A stretch of DNA of 46,293 bases from Lentisphaerota bacterium (GCA_013203785.1 JABMPJ010000104.1:1-46293); one strand, 5' to 3'. Shown: positions 32,878 through 42,156, numbered from the stretch's first letter. Made by a program: numbers and translations. The notes: generated by a model not told the origin, from the sequence alone.

Positions 32878-33001
32878 CATTATGGCATCCACGGGGTAGC
32901 CGGACGCGACAGAGCGCGTCCCTCCATGATGGACGCTGGCGGTTTTCCGTGGAGTGGAGGGCCCCGGACGTCCGGGGCCGCATGGAGAGGATGCCATAAT
33001 G
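32878..33001. mobile_element. 124-bp MITE-like element with 13-bp terminal inverted repeats
   Basis: Perfect inverted ends CATTATGGCATCC (32878-32890) and GGATGCCATAATG (32989-33001) enclose about 100 bp. Inside lie the 20-bp palindrome at 32960-32979 that recurs at 527-546, and other inverted segments such as GGACGCG/CGCGTCC. It encodes nothing and has no visible target-site duplication. The rest of 32769-33064 contains only the promoter at 33029. Confidence 0.72.
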
Positions 33002-33028
33002 CGAATGGCTGGCCCCGCCCATCGATGA

Positions 33029-33057
33029 TTGATTTGGTTAGCGGGTTCAACTATACA
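33029..33057 (+). promoter_or_regulatory. Promoter of the nucleotidyltransferase gene
   Basis: TTGATT at 33029-33034, a 17-bp spacer and TATACA at 33052-33057 form a strong promoter. The expected transcription start is at about 33064-33065, on the ATG at 33065. No ribosome binding site is present, so the transcript is probably leaderless. Confidence 0.65.
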
Positions 33058-33064
33058 GTGGCGC

Positions 33065-33958
33065 ATGAAAAAAAGTTTGGTTGTACTTGCTGCCGGAATG
33101 GGGAGCCGCTACGGCGGCCTGAAACAGATGGACCCCGTGGGACCCTCCGGTGAATTCATTCTGGACTACTCCGTCTACGACGCCCTGCAGGCTGGCTTCG
33201 ACCGGATCGTCTTCGTGGTGCGCCGGGATATAGAGGCCACGTTCCGCGAGGTGTTGGGCGATCGGATTGGGCGTCACGTGGAAACGGCTTATGTCTGTCA
33301 GGAGATGACGACCGGGCTGCAAGACTACCCGCCCTCGGTCGGACGCCAAAAGCCCTGGGGCACCGGCCACGCCACACTGGTAAGTCGTGAGGCCGTGGAC
33401 GGCCCCTTCGCGGTGATCAATGCGGATGATTTTTACGGCCGCGAGACCTTTATGCTCCTGGGAGCGTTCCTGAAGGAGAGCGCTGACGATCCATCCCGCT
33501 ATGCCATGGCCGGTTTTGCCCTGCGCAGCACCGTGACTGAGCACGGCACGGTCGCGCGCGGCATATGCCAGGCCAGTAACAACCTATTGACCAGCATCGT
33601 GGAGCACACCGCTATCAAGGCCACGGGCGAGCAGTTCTATTCGGAGGGGGCTGGCGAAACCTTCTCAGGCGACTCCATCGTCTCGCTGAATACCTGGGCC
33701 CTCAAGCCTTCCATTTTTGCGACACTTCAAGCCGAATTCACGGAGTTTCTCACGATCTCCGGTCACGAACCCAAGGCCGAGTTTTTTCTACCCACCGTTA
33801 TCGATCGGATGATCACGTCCGGTCAAGCCACGGTCGAGGTCCTGCCGACGCCCTGCACCTGGTTTGGCACCACCTACGCCGAAGACAAGGTGCGCGTCGT
33901 CGAGGCGATCGCCCGCCTCGTCGCCGAGGGGTGCTACCCGGACGACCTCTGGAAATAG
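33065..33958 (+). CDS. Sugar-phosphate nucleotidyltransferase family protein
   Basis: A 297-residue protein with the N-terminal nucleotide-binding motif of NTP transferases, VLAAGMGSRYGGLKQMDPVG (residues 7-26), where G-x-G-x-R binds the NTP phosphates. Further support comes from INADDFYGRETF, the metal-binding Asp pair, and a C-terminal TWFGTTYAEDKVRVVEAI. Members make NDP-sugars or related activated compounds from NTP and a sugar phosphate; the sugar is not evident. The frame extends to 33029, but the promoter occupies that region, so the ATG at 33065 is used. A hairpin follows 66 bp after the stop. Confidence 0.87.
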   Translation: MKKSLVVLAAGMGSRYGGLKQMDPVGPSGEFILDYSVYDALQAGFDRIVFVVRRDIEATFREVLGDRIGRHVETAYVCQEMTTGLQDYPPSVGRQKPWGTGHATLVSREAVDGPFAVINADDFYGRETFMLLGAFLKESADDPSRYAMAGFALRSTVTEHGTVARGICQASNNLLTSIVEHTAIKATGEQFYSEGAGETFSGDSIVSLNTWALKPSIFATLQAEFTEFLTISGHEPKAEFFLPTVIDRMITSGQATVEVLPTPCTWFGTTYAEDKVRVVEAIARLVAEGCYPDDLWK

Positions 33959-34024
33959 GCCAGCGCAGAAATAACCCTTCTATGACAGGAGATTCTGGTT
34001 GCATTGCCCCCGTGGCTTGCTCTA

Positions 34025-34047
34025 GCTTTCCGGGAGTGCCGGAAAGC
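34025..34047 (+). terminator. Stem-loop between the nucleotidyltransferase and HU genes
   Basis: GCTTTCCGG, loop GAGTG and CCGGAAAGC form a 9-bp perfect stem. The sequence after it (ACTCATCGTTT) lacks a clear T-run, so it may terminate weakly or lie in the leader of the HU gene. Confidence 0.4.
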
Positions 34048-34088
34048 ACTCATCGTTTACTAACATCAAACCACAGAGGATAATCGTT

Positions 34089-34382
34089 ATGGCAGCAAAA
34101 GCCCTGACCAAGACTCAGATCGTCGCCAAGCTCGCCGAGCAGAATGATCTGACCAAGAAGCAGTCCAAAGAGTATCTCGAAAGCCTCGCGGCGCTGGCCT
34201 ACAAGAGTGCCAAAGATGGTTTCACCATCCCCGGCATCGGCAAGCTCGTGAAGGTCAAACGCAAGGCGCGCATGGGTCGTAACCCGGCCACGGGTGCCAG
34301 CATCAAGATTCCGGCTAAGACGGTTCTTAAGTTCCGTATTGCCAAGGCGGCCAAGGATGCCGTGCTCCCCGCCGCCAAATAG
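34089..34382 (+). CDS. HU-family DNA-binding protein
   Basis: A 97-residue basic protein of the HU/IHF family. The N-terminal helices (LTKTQIVAKLAEQNDLTKKQ) and the beta-arm motif around GFTIPGIGKLVKVKRKARMGRNPATG are typical, with the RxGRNPxTG DNA-clamp signature intact. It is Lys- and Ala-rich and of normal length. It bends DNA as a dimer in the nucleoid. ATG has AGAGGA upstream, and a strong terminator follows 21 bp after the stop. It seems to be a single-gene unit. Confidence 0.95.
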   Translation: MAAKALTKTQIVAKLAEQNDLTKKQSKEYLESLAALAYKSAKDGFTIPGIGKLVKVKRKARMGRNPATGASIKIPAKTVLKFRIAKAAKDAVLPAAK

Positions 34383-34403
34383 CGGACGGCAGAGTAAAAC
34401 CGG

Positions 34404-34443
34404 ACGATCGCAGGAGACCACTCCTGCGGTCGTTCTTTTTTTT
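34404..34443 (+). terminator. Rho-independent terminator of the HU gene
   Basis: A 13-bp stem (34404-34416 with 34421-34433, one G-T pair) closes on the loop ACCA and is followed by a T-rich run ending at 34443, then eight G. It may also act weakly for the convergent MscS gene, where the stem is followed by TTTT. Confidence 0.93.
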
Positions 34444-34503
34444 GGGGGGGGTGGCGAATGACGGTCGGTTACCGGTGTGGCGTGCGGATTTATTCCATAA
34501 CCA

Positions 34504-35994
34504 CTAAATGCCGAAGTAATCCAAGATCTTGCTCAGCATGGCTTTCTCGGTCGGGATCGCGGCCCGGGTCTTGGTGGCGTTGACGGATTGCTGTAGTGCG
34601 TCCAACTCTTCAGCGCGCTGCTTGAGCGCTTTGGCAAAATCTTCAGCCAAGCTCTTCTTCTCCTTGAGCAGTCCAGCCAGCACGTTGTGGGATAGTGCCA
34701 GGACACGCGAATCCTCGAGCGCCACAACGGTCGCGCTGCGCTTCTCTCCGGTGAGTAGGCTCATCTCCCCAAAGTAATCTCCGCGCCCGAGTGTGGCCAC
34801 CTGCGGCGAACTCGCGTCGGCTCCGAGATGCACCGAGGCGCTGCCCTCTAGAATAAGGTAAAAGGTGTTGCCTGCATCGCCCTTGCGCACCAGAATTTCG
34901 CCCTTGCCATAGATCTGTTCCACCAGCCGTTCGGCCACGTGGTCGCGCGCCTCTGCGGCGAGCGGACCAAAAATGCCATTCTCCGCCAATAGGGCTTTCC
35001 ATGCGACAACGGCTTCCTCGTGCTCGCGCTGCTCCCGCGCTTCGACAGCCGCCATGGAGCGCACGTCGCGGATCGGGAACGGGATCACGATGTCCTCACG
35101 CTTGAACTCGTACCAGACGCGATCCATCATATCGCTCTGGATCTGCTCGAGTTTCCCAAAGTCGCGTATGAAGAATTTGACCGTGTAGTCGATCGAGAAA
35201 TCGCCGTAGTTGTCCAACCACACCACCGGCGTCGGCTCGTCCAGGATCTGCGGTACCGCCGCGCAGGCCCGCAGAATAGAGGCGCGCACCTTGTTGGGCG
35301 GCACGCCGTAGTTGACCCCGATCTGCTGCGTGAACCCATGGCTCTGCGTCGGGCGCGAGTAGTTGACGATATACTCACGCGCGATCGTGGCATTGGGAAT
35401 GATGATGTAGTCCAACATCTTGGTCTGTAGCCGCGTGGCGCGCCAGGTCATGTCGCTGACTCGTCCCACGAATTCGCCCACGCGCACCCAATCCCCGATC
35501 GAGAAGGGCCGCTCGCTGGTCAACGCCAGACCGGCAATCAAGTTGGCCAAGGTGTCTTGGGAGGCATAACCGAGAATAATACCGAGCAAACCGGCCGTAA
35601 CACCCACAGACGTGAGATTCGCATCGGGGTACGAGGTCGTGATGATAACAAACAGCGCCCCCGAGAAGAGTATCCCTCGGAACGTCGCACGCAACACCAC
35701 CGGAACCGGCAGCCCCCCACGACGACGGTGGACCAGTATATCAAACACCAGAACGTCCGCCAGGCGCACGCCAATGTACGAGACTGAAGCCAGAAGGCCG
35801 GCCTCAAGAATCTGGACGTACGCCGACGGAATCTGCGATTTCATGAAGACCGAAATCGAAGAGACGAGAAAGAGAACGTTCAGGGAGCCGCGGAACCGCG
35901 CCACGACTTTCAAGCGCCTTAGAAAGTAAAGCGCCCCACTCAACGCCGCAAAGACCAGCAGCGTTCGTCCTATATCCATCAATAGATCGGCCAT
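34504..35994 (-). CDS. MscS-type channel with C-terminal cyclic-nucleotide-binding domain
   Basis: A 496-residue membrane protein. Four to five hydrophobic segments in the first 150 residues lead to the MscS pore helix and cytoplasmic beta domain: GVTAGLLGIILGYASQDTLA, then PFSIGDWVRVGEFVGRVSDM and IIIPNATIA. A cNMP-binding domain follows (about 340-455): RLVEQIYGKGEILVRKGDAG, FYLILEGSASVHLG and RGDYFGEMSLLTGEKRSATV, including the phosphate-binding GEMSLLTGEKRSA motif. A coiled coil closes the protein. Cyclic-nucleotide-gated MscS channels are a known branch; the domain would let cAMP or cGMP gate the pore. It is convergent with HU. Confidence 0.93.
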   Translation of the reverse strand: MADLLMDIGRTLLVFAALSGALYFLRRLKVVARFRGSLNVLFLVSSISVFMKSQIPSAYVQILEAGLLASVSYIGVRLADVLVFDILVHRRRGGLPVPVVLRATFRGILFSGALFVIITTSYPDANLTSVGVTAGLLGIILGYASQDTLANLIAGLALTSERPFSIGDWVRVGEFVGRVSDMTWRATRLQTKMLDYIIIPNATIAREYIVNYSRPTQSHGFTQQIGVNYGVPPNKVRASILRACAAVPQILDEPTPVVWLDNYGDFSIDYTVKFFIRDFGKLEQIQSDMMDRVWYEFKREDIVIPFPIRDVRSMAAVEAREQREHEEAVVAWKALLAENGIFGPLAAEARDHVAERLVEQIYGKGEILVRKGDAGNTFYLILEGSASVHLGADASSPQVATLGRGDYFGEMSLLTGEKRSATVVALEDSRVLALSHNVLAGLLKEKKSLAEDFAKALKQRAEELDALQQSVNATKTRAAIPTEKAMLSKILDYFGI

Positions 35995-36012
35995 GCGGTT
36001 CCGATTGCTTCT

Positions 36013-36999
36013 CTAGAAGCGTATGCCGGCGGAAGCAGAGAAGGCGGATACGATGTTCTGAATACCGGCACCGTCCTTGCTCATGCTCTCCGCACCGTTA
36101 ATCCCCTCTTTGGAATACAGATTCCCCGTAAACTCGGGAATGACCTGTACATCCACGGAGCAGGAGACAAAGAGGGCCTCGGTCAGATCGAGGCTGACAT
36201 CACCCCCTACAGCAATAAAATCACCATCCTCGAACTCTTCGCGGAAGTAGAGGTCGCGGAAAATATGGTGATCCTTGTCCTCTGCCGTCACAAATGGGCT
36301 GTACAGCAAGTAGGCCGAAGCGCGCAGCTCCGAGCCGGTCGTGGCGACCTGCGCGCCGATATAGGGGATATCAAAAGTCTGCTCGTAATCGATCCCGTTT
36401 GCGCCGCCAAAAGAACCGACGTCGCTGCGGAAGCCGCTGTCGGAGTAGATGTAGGTACCACCAAAATCGCTCCACTCCCAGAAATCATGTTTGTAGCCAG
36501 CGATGCCGCTGATCTGGAAGGGTCCCAACTCGAAGAGTGCCAGCGAGGCATTCAGATCGATGCTGTAGGCGGCTTCGATGTCCACCTCACTCTCTGAAAA
36601 ATGGGTCCAGTCGTCGATGGAAGGCTCCAGCCAGTCATAATCCTCCATGCCGCCATCACCTGCATTGAGGCCAAACCAGGCACCAATATTGAAGCGCAGC
36701 GCCTGACCCACCTGAAGCGAGGCGGTGCCACCAGCCATGGCCAGCGACTTGATCTCCCATATCAGCTCCGACACCTTGTAGTCTGCCGGCAACCCGCCGC
36801 TCCCTGGTCCGGCATAGACAAACTCACGCGCCTCGCCACCGACACCCAGCAGGGACCCCTTTAGCGAAAGAGAAATACCGTTGGCGTGGGCCACGGTGAG
36901 CTCAGCCCCTTCGCCAGCGTGCAGCGCCATAGCGGGCCGGACGGAACAGGCCATGAGAAGACCCCCAAGAAACAGCGGAACCAGTGAACGATACGACAT
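36013..36999 (-). CDS. Omptin-family outer-membrane protease
   Basis: A 328-residue outer-membrane beta-barrel protein with a signal peptide ending at about residue 25 (AMA). The omptin active-site pairs are present: D120 and D122 in MEDYDW, and D243 and H245 in DKDHHI. Conserved barrel segments include GYKHDFWEW, GGTYIYSDSGFRSDVGSFG, YEQTFDIPYIGAQ and the C-terminal SKDGAGIQNIVS, ending in Phe as expected for a barrel protein. Length is near the family norm. Omptins are best known from gamma-proteobacteria (OmpT, Pla), where they cleave after basic pairs at the cell surface. A subtilase gene lies 75 bp further upstream on the same strand. Confidence 0.92.
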   Translation of the reverse strand: MSYRSLVPLFLGGLLMACSVRPAMALHAGEGAELTVAHANGISLSLKGSLLGVGGEAREFVYAGPGSGGLPADYKVSELIWEIKSLAMAGGTASLQVGQALRFNIGAWFGLNAGDGGMEDYDWLEPSIDDWTHFSESEVDIEAAYSIDLNASLALFELGPFQISGIAGYKHDFWEWSDFGGTYIYSDSGFRSDVGSFGGANGIDYEQTFDIPYIGAQVATTGSELRASAYLLYSPFVTAEDKDHHIFRDLYFREEFEDGDFIAVGGDVSLDLTEALFVSCSVDVQVIPEFTGNLYSKEGINGAESMSKDGAGIQNIVSAFSASAGIRF

Positions 37000-37074
37000 A
37001 CAGCCTCCTTGCTTTTAGGTTCCGGTCAATCTGGAATGTACCGCGCCAATTTGCAAGCGCATTCCGGCACACCA

Positions 37075-40000
37075 TCACTGAACTGTCAGACGGTAGAAGC
37101 GTTCCACAACACTCTCCACCTGATCGGTATACGACATGCTGCCACTGCTCCCGATCAGATTCGAGCCCTCCGGGAGAGGCAACCAGCTATCGGCCAGGTC
37201 TACGAGCGAGGTGCGCCCGTAAAGCGCGTACGTGCGGTTGCTCAGGCCGGCCCATGTTAATACGACGACACGTCCCGACGGGGAGTTGCCTGACGCCGCC
37301 GACGTCAGAACAAACCGGCTGGCCGACGCAGACGCATCTGTGCCGGCGATGGATTCCTCATCCGTGCTGAAGCCGTCCACATCAAAGTCGTTGGTCCCCA
37401 CCAGGACTAGGATCGGTGCCATAGCGGCATTGCCGATCCAGCCGGCCTCGTCGCGTGCCCAGACATACAGCGTGTTGGTCGCGTCCCCCTGTGCGGCCAC
37501 CAAAACCGCCGTCTGGGATACCGTCGCCACACCCGCGGTGGTTCCGTTGCCGTTGGTCCAGCCCACGTAGTAGCCGGTGACACCGGAGAGGTTGTCCGTG
37601 ATGCCCGACCAGGAGCTCGTAACGATGGAGCCCACCGTGTAGTTACCGTAGGGACTCCGCTCGAAATCAATGAAGGCCCCGGAGGCATCGGGGGCTTCCG
37701 TATCCACCCGCGCCGGGCCGATCGATACCGCCGCGCCGACATTGCCGAACGCGTCCACGGCCCGTACATCAAACCACCAATTGCTGCCGTCACTCCCCAC
37801 CACTTCAACGCCATTTGTGGTGACGCTGTCCACCACGCCATTCGTCTGTGCCGACGGGGAGACCCCGTGGTCGAGCGCGTAGCCAGCCAGCCCCACACCT
37901 CCTCCGTCATCGGCGGTATCCCAGCGCAGACCAAAGGCACGGTTCGTGGCCCAGGTTCCATTGGTGTAAGCCGAGAAAGCTAAACCGGTGGGGGCGGACG
38001 GTGGTTCGTTATCGACCAAAAACGGGGCACTTTGGACCATCGCGCTCCAATAGCGACCATCCCAGGCACGCGCACGCACGACCGCCGTCGTCACGGCCTG
38101 GATCGGCATGGGGCCGGCCTGCGTCATCCAGCCAGATGTGACCCGGTTGGTGGTCGGCGCTTGAGCCAGCAGTGTGGTAATCGAGGCCAACTGGGGCGGT
38201 GTATTGCTGTTGACCGTGACCGCGCCCCACTGGCTCGTCCCATCGCCCATCCACGCGTACTCCCACACCCCGGTCGACGTCATCACGGTGAGTTCAATGC
38301 TGCACAGCTCTCCATCGACATCCCAGAGGTCGTTCGTTATGGAAACGCGCCCCGATCCATCTGTGGCGGTCTGCGCCGCCCCGAGCAGAGACAATTCCGG
38401 GGGGGAGCGTACCCACATCTGCACCGGAATCGCGTTAGTCGGTCGCAACGGATCATCCGTCAGAAACCGCACCACGCCGGGAAAATCGCCCGTCGGGATA
38501 GCGGCACTATCGAGTCGCACAGTCACCGCGCCTCCCGCTCCCGCCGCGACGCTCCCGAAGGCGGGCGCGACAGAGAGCCAACCGTTTGTGTCGCTTGCAG
38601 GGATCACGGCGATGTCGTCGATGTACCACCCCTCATCCACGACGAACTCATCCGAACCAAAGCGCAGACGTATCACGGCCGTGGCACCGGCAAAGGCCGA
38701 CAGGTCAAAACGGGCCACATCCCATCCGCTGCCGTCGCCGCCGAAGCAAGGCGTATCGAAGGCGAACGGCGAGCCGGGATTGGGGGTAATGAGGTGCGGA
38801 TACCCGCCCACCGGATCGATTGGCACAAAGGTCAGGCCACCATTGGTCGAGAGCTCTACGATACCGCCATCCCAGTAGTGATTGTCATTGCGACCGGTAT
38901 CGTACTCGATCTTGGCCCAGTGTCGGAAGGCCAGCTCGGATCCGCTCACCACCTCCAGCGGCGGCAGCTGTAGCCAGGCGTTGACCGAGTCGGCGTACAG
39001 AGGCGTGAGCGGACCGCCGCAATACCAGGCCCGCGTGCCGCTGTAGGCCCGATTGGTCGTGATGTGCCAGGCGTCGTTGGCACCACCGTGGATCACCCCG
39101 TTGCTGCCCTGCTCGGCACCGTCCTGCCAGCCCGGCTCCGCCGTCCAATTCAACCCCGTATTGCCGCTGTTGGTGAGCGCGAGCACCACGTTGGTGAACG
39201 TGTTGGGCAGCAGAACCGCCTCAACCGCCGCCGTGCTGAGCCCCAGGACCGGGTAGACGACGTCGAAACGATAGATGGCGCTGGACGTCCAGTAGCCGGC
39301 CGGATCCAGGGCCTCGATACGATACTCGTAGGTCTCTCCCAGTAGACCCGGTGCCGGAATGGTGGCCTCGTACTGGTCGGGCACCGCACTGGTCATGGCG
39401 AGGGAGGACCAGGCCTGAGGTAGCCGACGCCAGTGGAGCGTCACGCTGGCGACACTGTAGTTGTCGGTCACCACCGCCGTCACCGGCCAGGGCGCGGGCG
39501 TCCCGAGGGGATCGGCCAGCGGGGTATGCAGGATCTGCGGGGGGGTCGGATAGGAACCGCTATCTCGTGGATTCGTTCCATCCGCCAACTCCTCGTCGTT
39601 GCGGAAGCCATCACCATCCAGATCGTCAGAATCGACGGGGGTGAGCGATCCGAAATAGTGGCGCTCCCACCAGTCTGGTAGCCCATCACCATCGCTGTTC
39701 TCGTTGGCGGGCATATAGAGGGCAACGGCCTGCCGCGATGTCGTCATCGCGATTTGGGCGGCGGGATTCGCGGCCACATTGGTGGCCATCGGCCAGCGCG
39801 CGCCATCAATCTGCCACTCGACAAAGCGGTAGACCGAGCTGCTCACCATCAAGGGGTCCGGGGCCTTGGTCGTGGCACCCATGCCACCGCTCTCCCACCA
39901 GGAGAGGCCGGAAACCAGCCCCGTTGGAGACGAGGACTCAACCAGGCTGACCTGCGGCTCCCATTGCCATTCGAGCGCCGTGATGCCATCTAAGACGAAG

Positions 40001-42081
40001 GTCACCGTGTTCGTGTCACCTCCTGAGGGCGCACTCCCGATCGCCACCCAGCCCACACACTCGTAGCGGTGCTCTGGCGTGACATTGGCGAGCAGCTCGG
40101 CCGATGCCTGCACCGTCAGGCCCGACGCCATGTAATGGATACCGTAGTCCGGCGCAACAACTCCCAGGGCCGAGGGATAACCCGATACCCAGAACAGGAC
40201 CGACTCCACCACCTGGAAGTGGTGCTCCTGTGCCGGGGCCGACAGTGGATGCGTCACCCGGATACCACCGATCGTTTCGGCTTCGATATAGTAGCGGATA
40301 CCTCCGCCTATGGGCTGCACCGGGAGCACCGCTTCGTAAAGAGAGTTGGTCACGTGGGTCATCAGGTTGGTGACATAGCCGTTGGTCGTACCATCCGGCT
40401 TCCAGAGCAGCCGCGGAAAGCCGGGGGCGAGGAGACTGAGCGGGGTTACCGTAGCCTGAATCACATGGTCATCCACTGTATTGGTCGTGTTGACCAGCGG
40501 GATGTGGTCGATCACCGGCGGGATGACATCCATCGCACCGGCCACATCCAGCCGACCGCCACTGACCACCTGGCCCACCAGGGGTGCATTGGTAGCCACA
40601 CCAGCCATGACAAAGCTGCGGATCTGCTGCCATGTTGCCTCCGGGTAGAGCTCCCACAGCAAGGCACAGGCCCCCGCCACATGCGGCGAGGCCATTGAGG
40701 TCCCCGTATTGTTGGCATACCCGCTGCCTGTGGTGCTGAGAATACTGTTGCCCGGTGCCGCCACGTCCACCGTCGTCGCCCCCGAATGCGAATAGGAGGC
40801 GAGGGTGTCGGTGGTGGTGGAGGCCGCCACGGAGATAATGTTTCCGGAATCGTAGGTGGCGGGATAGAAGGGCACTATATCGTTGTTCTGACCAAAATTC
40901 CCGGCCGCGGCGATGAAGAGCAAACCGGCATCCCCGCTGGCCTCGATAGCCGCTTTAAGCAGAACCGAGTAGCCACCGCCCCCCCAGCTATTGTTGGTGA
41001 CACGTATGGGCACCCCTCGGCCCTGCATCGTGATGGCGTACTGTAGGGCGTCGATCGCATCGCTGGTCTGTCCGCTCCCCGCGTCGCTGAACATCTTGAG
41101 GATCATCAGCTTGCTGCTCCACGAGACCCCCACCACCCCGGTGCTGTTGTTGCCGACCGCCGCTACGGTGCCCGCCGTGTGGGTGCCGTGCCCGGAGTGG
41201 TCGGTCGGGTCGGCATCGTCATTCCCGAAATCCCACCCGTGTACATCATCGATATAGCCGTTGGCGTCATCATCAATCCCGTTGGTTGGGTTTTCGCCGG
41301 GATTAACCCAGAGATTGGCCACCAGATCTTCATGCAGCATGTTCGCACCAGAATCGATCATCCCCACGACCACCGAGCCGTGACCGGTCTCGATGTCCCA
41401 GGCGGCCGCGGCACGGATCTTGATCATACCCCACATCTCACCGTAACGCGGATCGTCCGGGAGCGTGTCGGCCTGTTCGACCAGGAAGTCTGGTTCGGCC
41501 ACGGCGGCGATGGCCGGCGACGTGCGATAGGCCGCCACGCGTAGGGGAACGGTATCCATATCGAACGAGGCAAAAGAGATCAGGTAGAGACCGGGCCGCT
41601 TCAGGCGGCGCCGAATCGTTCCGCCCTGCTGTGCATTGAGCGCCGCCAACATCGTTTCCGATGCATCCGCATGGAGCTGCACGAGAATGTGATCCGCCAC
41701 CATCGCCACGCGGCTCAGACTGATCGGTTCGCCCCCGGCCGGATCGGCCCGGCGCCGTTCCTCCACCCGTATGTAGGGATACTTGCCCTTCCCTTTTAGC
41801 AGCCGTGTGCGCTGCGTCAGCCCGATCCGGTCAGGGGCGCTCTCGACCTCATCCATCACCGCAGCGTCCGCATACGGGGGTGGCGGCAGGGGCATGGCGG
41901 GGTCGGAATGGAGGGAAACAGGACGGGGCACGACCGCCGGTGATGATGGCAGTGGAGGGGGGACAGGAGAGATCTCACGCGCCTGGCGCGCGGCGTCCTG
42001 CGCGGTCCGCAGTCGGTTCGAAAGTAGCACCAGGCCTGCCAACAAGAGGAGCCCGATCCAGAATTTACCCTTTGCAGTCAC
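37075..42081 (-). CDS. Very large exported subtilisin-like serine protease
   Basis: A 1668-residue protein. An N-terminal helix (residues 7-20) acts as signal or anchor, followed by a Pro-rich linker and an inhibitor-like propeptide (about 120-205). The S8 domain has the full triad: D243 in VVGMIDSGA, H298 in SGHGTHTAG and S462 in NTGTSMASPH, plus the oxyanion Asn395. After it come beta-sandwich domains, a calcium-type repeat (DGDGLPDWWERHYFG and DLDGDGFRNDEEL), carbohydrate-binding-like and fibronectin-like segments. It ends in FYRLTVQ, a C-terminus common in exported PVC proteins. It is read from a GTG at 42081 with no ribosome site; the upstream GACAAT lies close enough for a leaderless start, but the -35 is weak. 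Confidence 0.92.
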   Translation of the reverse strand: MTAKGKFWIGLLLLAGLVLLSNRLRTAQDAARQAREISPVPPPLPSSPAVVPRPVSLHSDPAMPLPPPPYADAAVMDEVESAPDRIGLTQRTRLLKGKGKYPYIRVEERRRADPAGGEPISLSRVAMVADHILVQLHADASETMLAALNAQQGGTIRRRLKRPGLYLISFASFDMDTVPLRVAAYRTSPAIAAVAEPDFLVEQADTLPDDPRYGEMWGMIKIRAAAAWDIETGHGSVVVGMIDSGANMLHEDLVANLWVNPGENPTNGIDDDANGYIDDVHGWDFGNDDADPTDHSGHGTHTAGTVAAVGNNSTGVVGVSWSSKLMILKMFSDAGSGQTSDAIDALQYAITMQGRGVPIRVTNNSWGGGGYSVLLKAAIEASGDAGLLFIAAAGNFGQNNDIVPFYPATYDSGNIISVAASTTTDTLASYSHSGATTVDVAAPGNSILSTTGSGYANNTGTSMASPHVAGACALLWELYPEATWQQIRSFVMAGVATNAPLVGQVVSGGRLDVAGAMDVIPPVIDHIPLVNTTNTVDDHVIQATVTPLSLLAPGFPRLLWKPDGTTNGYVTNLMTHVTNSLYEAVLPVQPIGGGIRYYIEAETIGGIRVTHPLSAPAQEHHFQVVESVLFWVSGYPSALGVVAPDYGIHYMASGLTVQASAELLANVTPEHRYECVGWVAIGSAPSGGDTNTVTFVLDGITALEWQWEPQVSLVESSSPTGLVSGLSWWESGGMGATTKAPDPLMVSSSVYRFVEWQIDGARWPMATNVAANPAAQIAMTTSRQAVALYMPANENSDGDGLPDWWERHYFGSLTPVDSDDLDGDGFRNDEELADGTNPRDSGSYPTPPQILHTPLADPLGTPAPWPVTAVVTDNYSVASVTLHWRRLPQAWSSLAMTSAVPDQYEATIPAPGLLGETYEYRIEALDPAGYWTSSAIYRFDVVYPVLGLSTAAVEAVLLPNTFTNVVLALTNSGNTGLNWTAEPGWQDGAEQGSNGVIHGGANDAWHITTNRAYSGTRAWYCGGPLTPLYADSVNAWLQLPPLEVVSGSELAFRHWAKIEYDTGRNDNHYWDGGIVELSTNGGLTFVPIDPVGGYPHLITPNPGSPFAFDTPCFGGDGSGWDVARFDLSAFAGATAVIRLRFGSDEFVVDEGWYIDDIAVIPASDTNGWLSVAPAFGSVAAGAGGAVTVRLDSAAIPTGDFPGVVRFLTDDPLRPTNAIPVQMWVRSPPELSLLGAAQTATDGSGRVSITNDLWDVDGELCSIELTVMTSTGVWEYAWMGDGTSQWGAVTVNSNTPPQLASITTLLAQAPTTNRVTSGWMTQAGPMPIQAVTTAVVRARAWDGRYWSAMVQSAPFLVDNEPPSAPTGLAFSAYTNGTWATNRAFGLRWDTADDGGGVGLAGYALDHGVSPSAQTNGVVDSVTTNGVEVVGSDGSNWWFDVRAVDAFGNVGAAVSIGPARVDTEAPDASGAFIDFERSPYGNYTVGSIVTSSWSGITDNLSGVTGYYVGWTNGNGTTAGVATVSQTAVLVAAQGDATNTLYVWARDEAGWIGNAAMAPILVLVGTNDFDVDGFSTDEESIAGTDASASASRFVLTSAASGNSPSGRVVVLTWAGLSNRTYALYGRTSLVDLADSWLPLPEGSNLIGSSGSMSYTDQVESVVERFYRLTVQ

Positions 42082-42156
42082 GGGCTATTGTCTCAAAACT
42101 GGCGCCAGAACAACAGCGAAGAGTGGGGGGCATTTGTAAAGATTTTGTGCCTGTAC

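Noticed and set aside
34431-34452. T and G homopolymer runs after the HU gene as a separate signal
   Set aside because: The T-run belongs to the terminator; the following eight G have no further pattern and may be assembly-prone.
40069-40698. A 209-residue plus-strand frame inside the subtilase gene
   Set aside because: It is opposite conserved subtilase coding sequence and has no motif or start signal.
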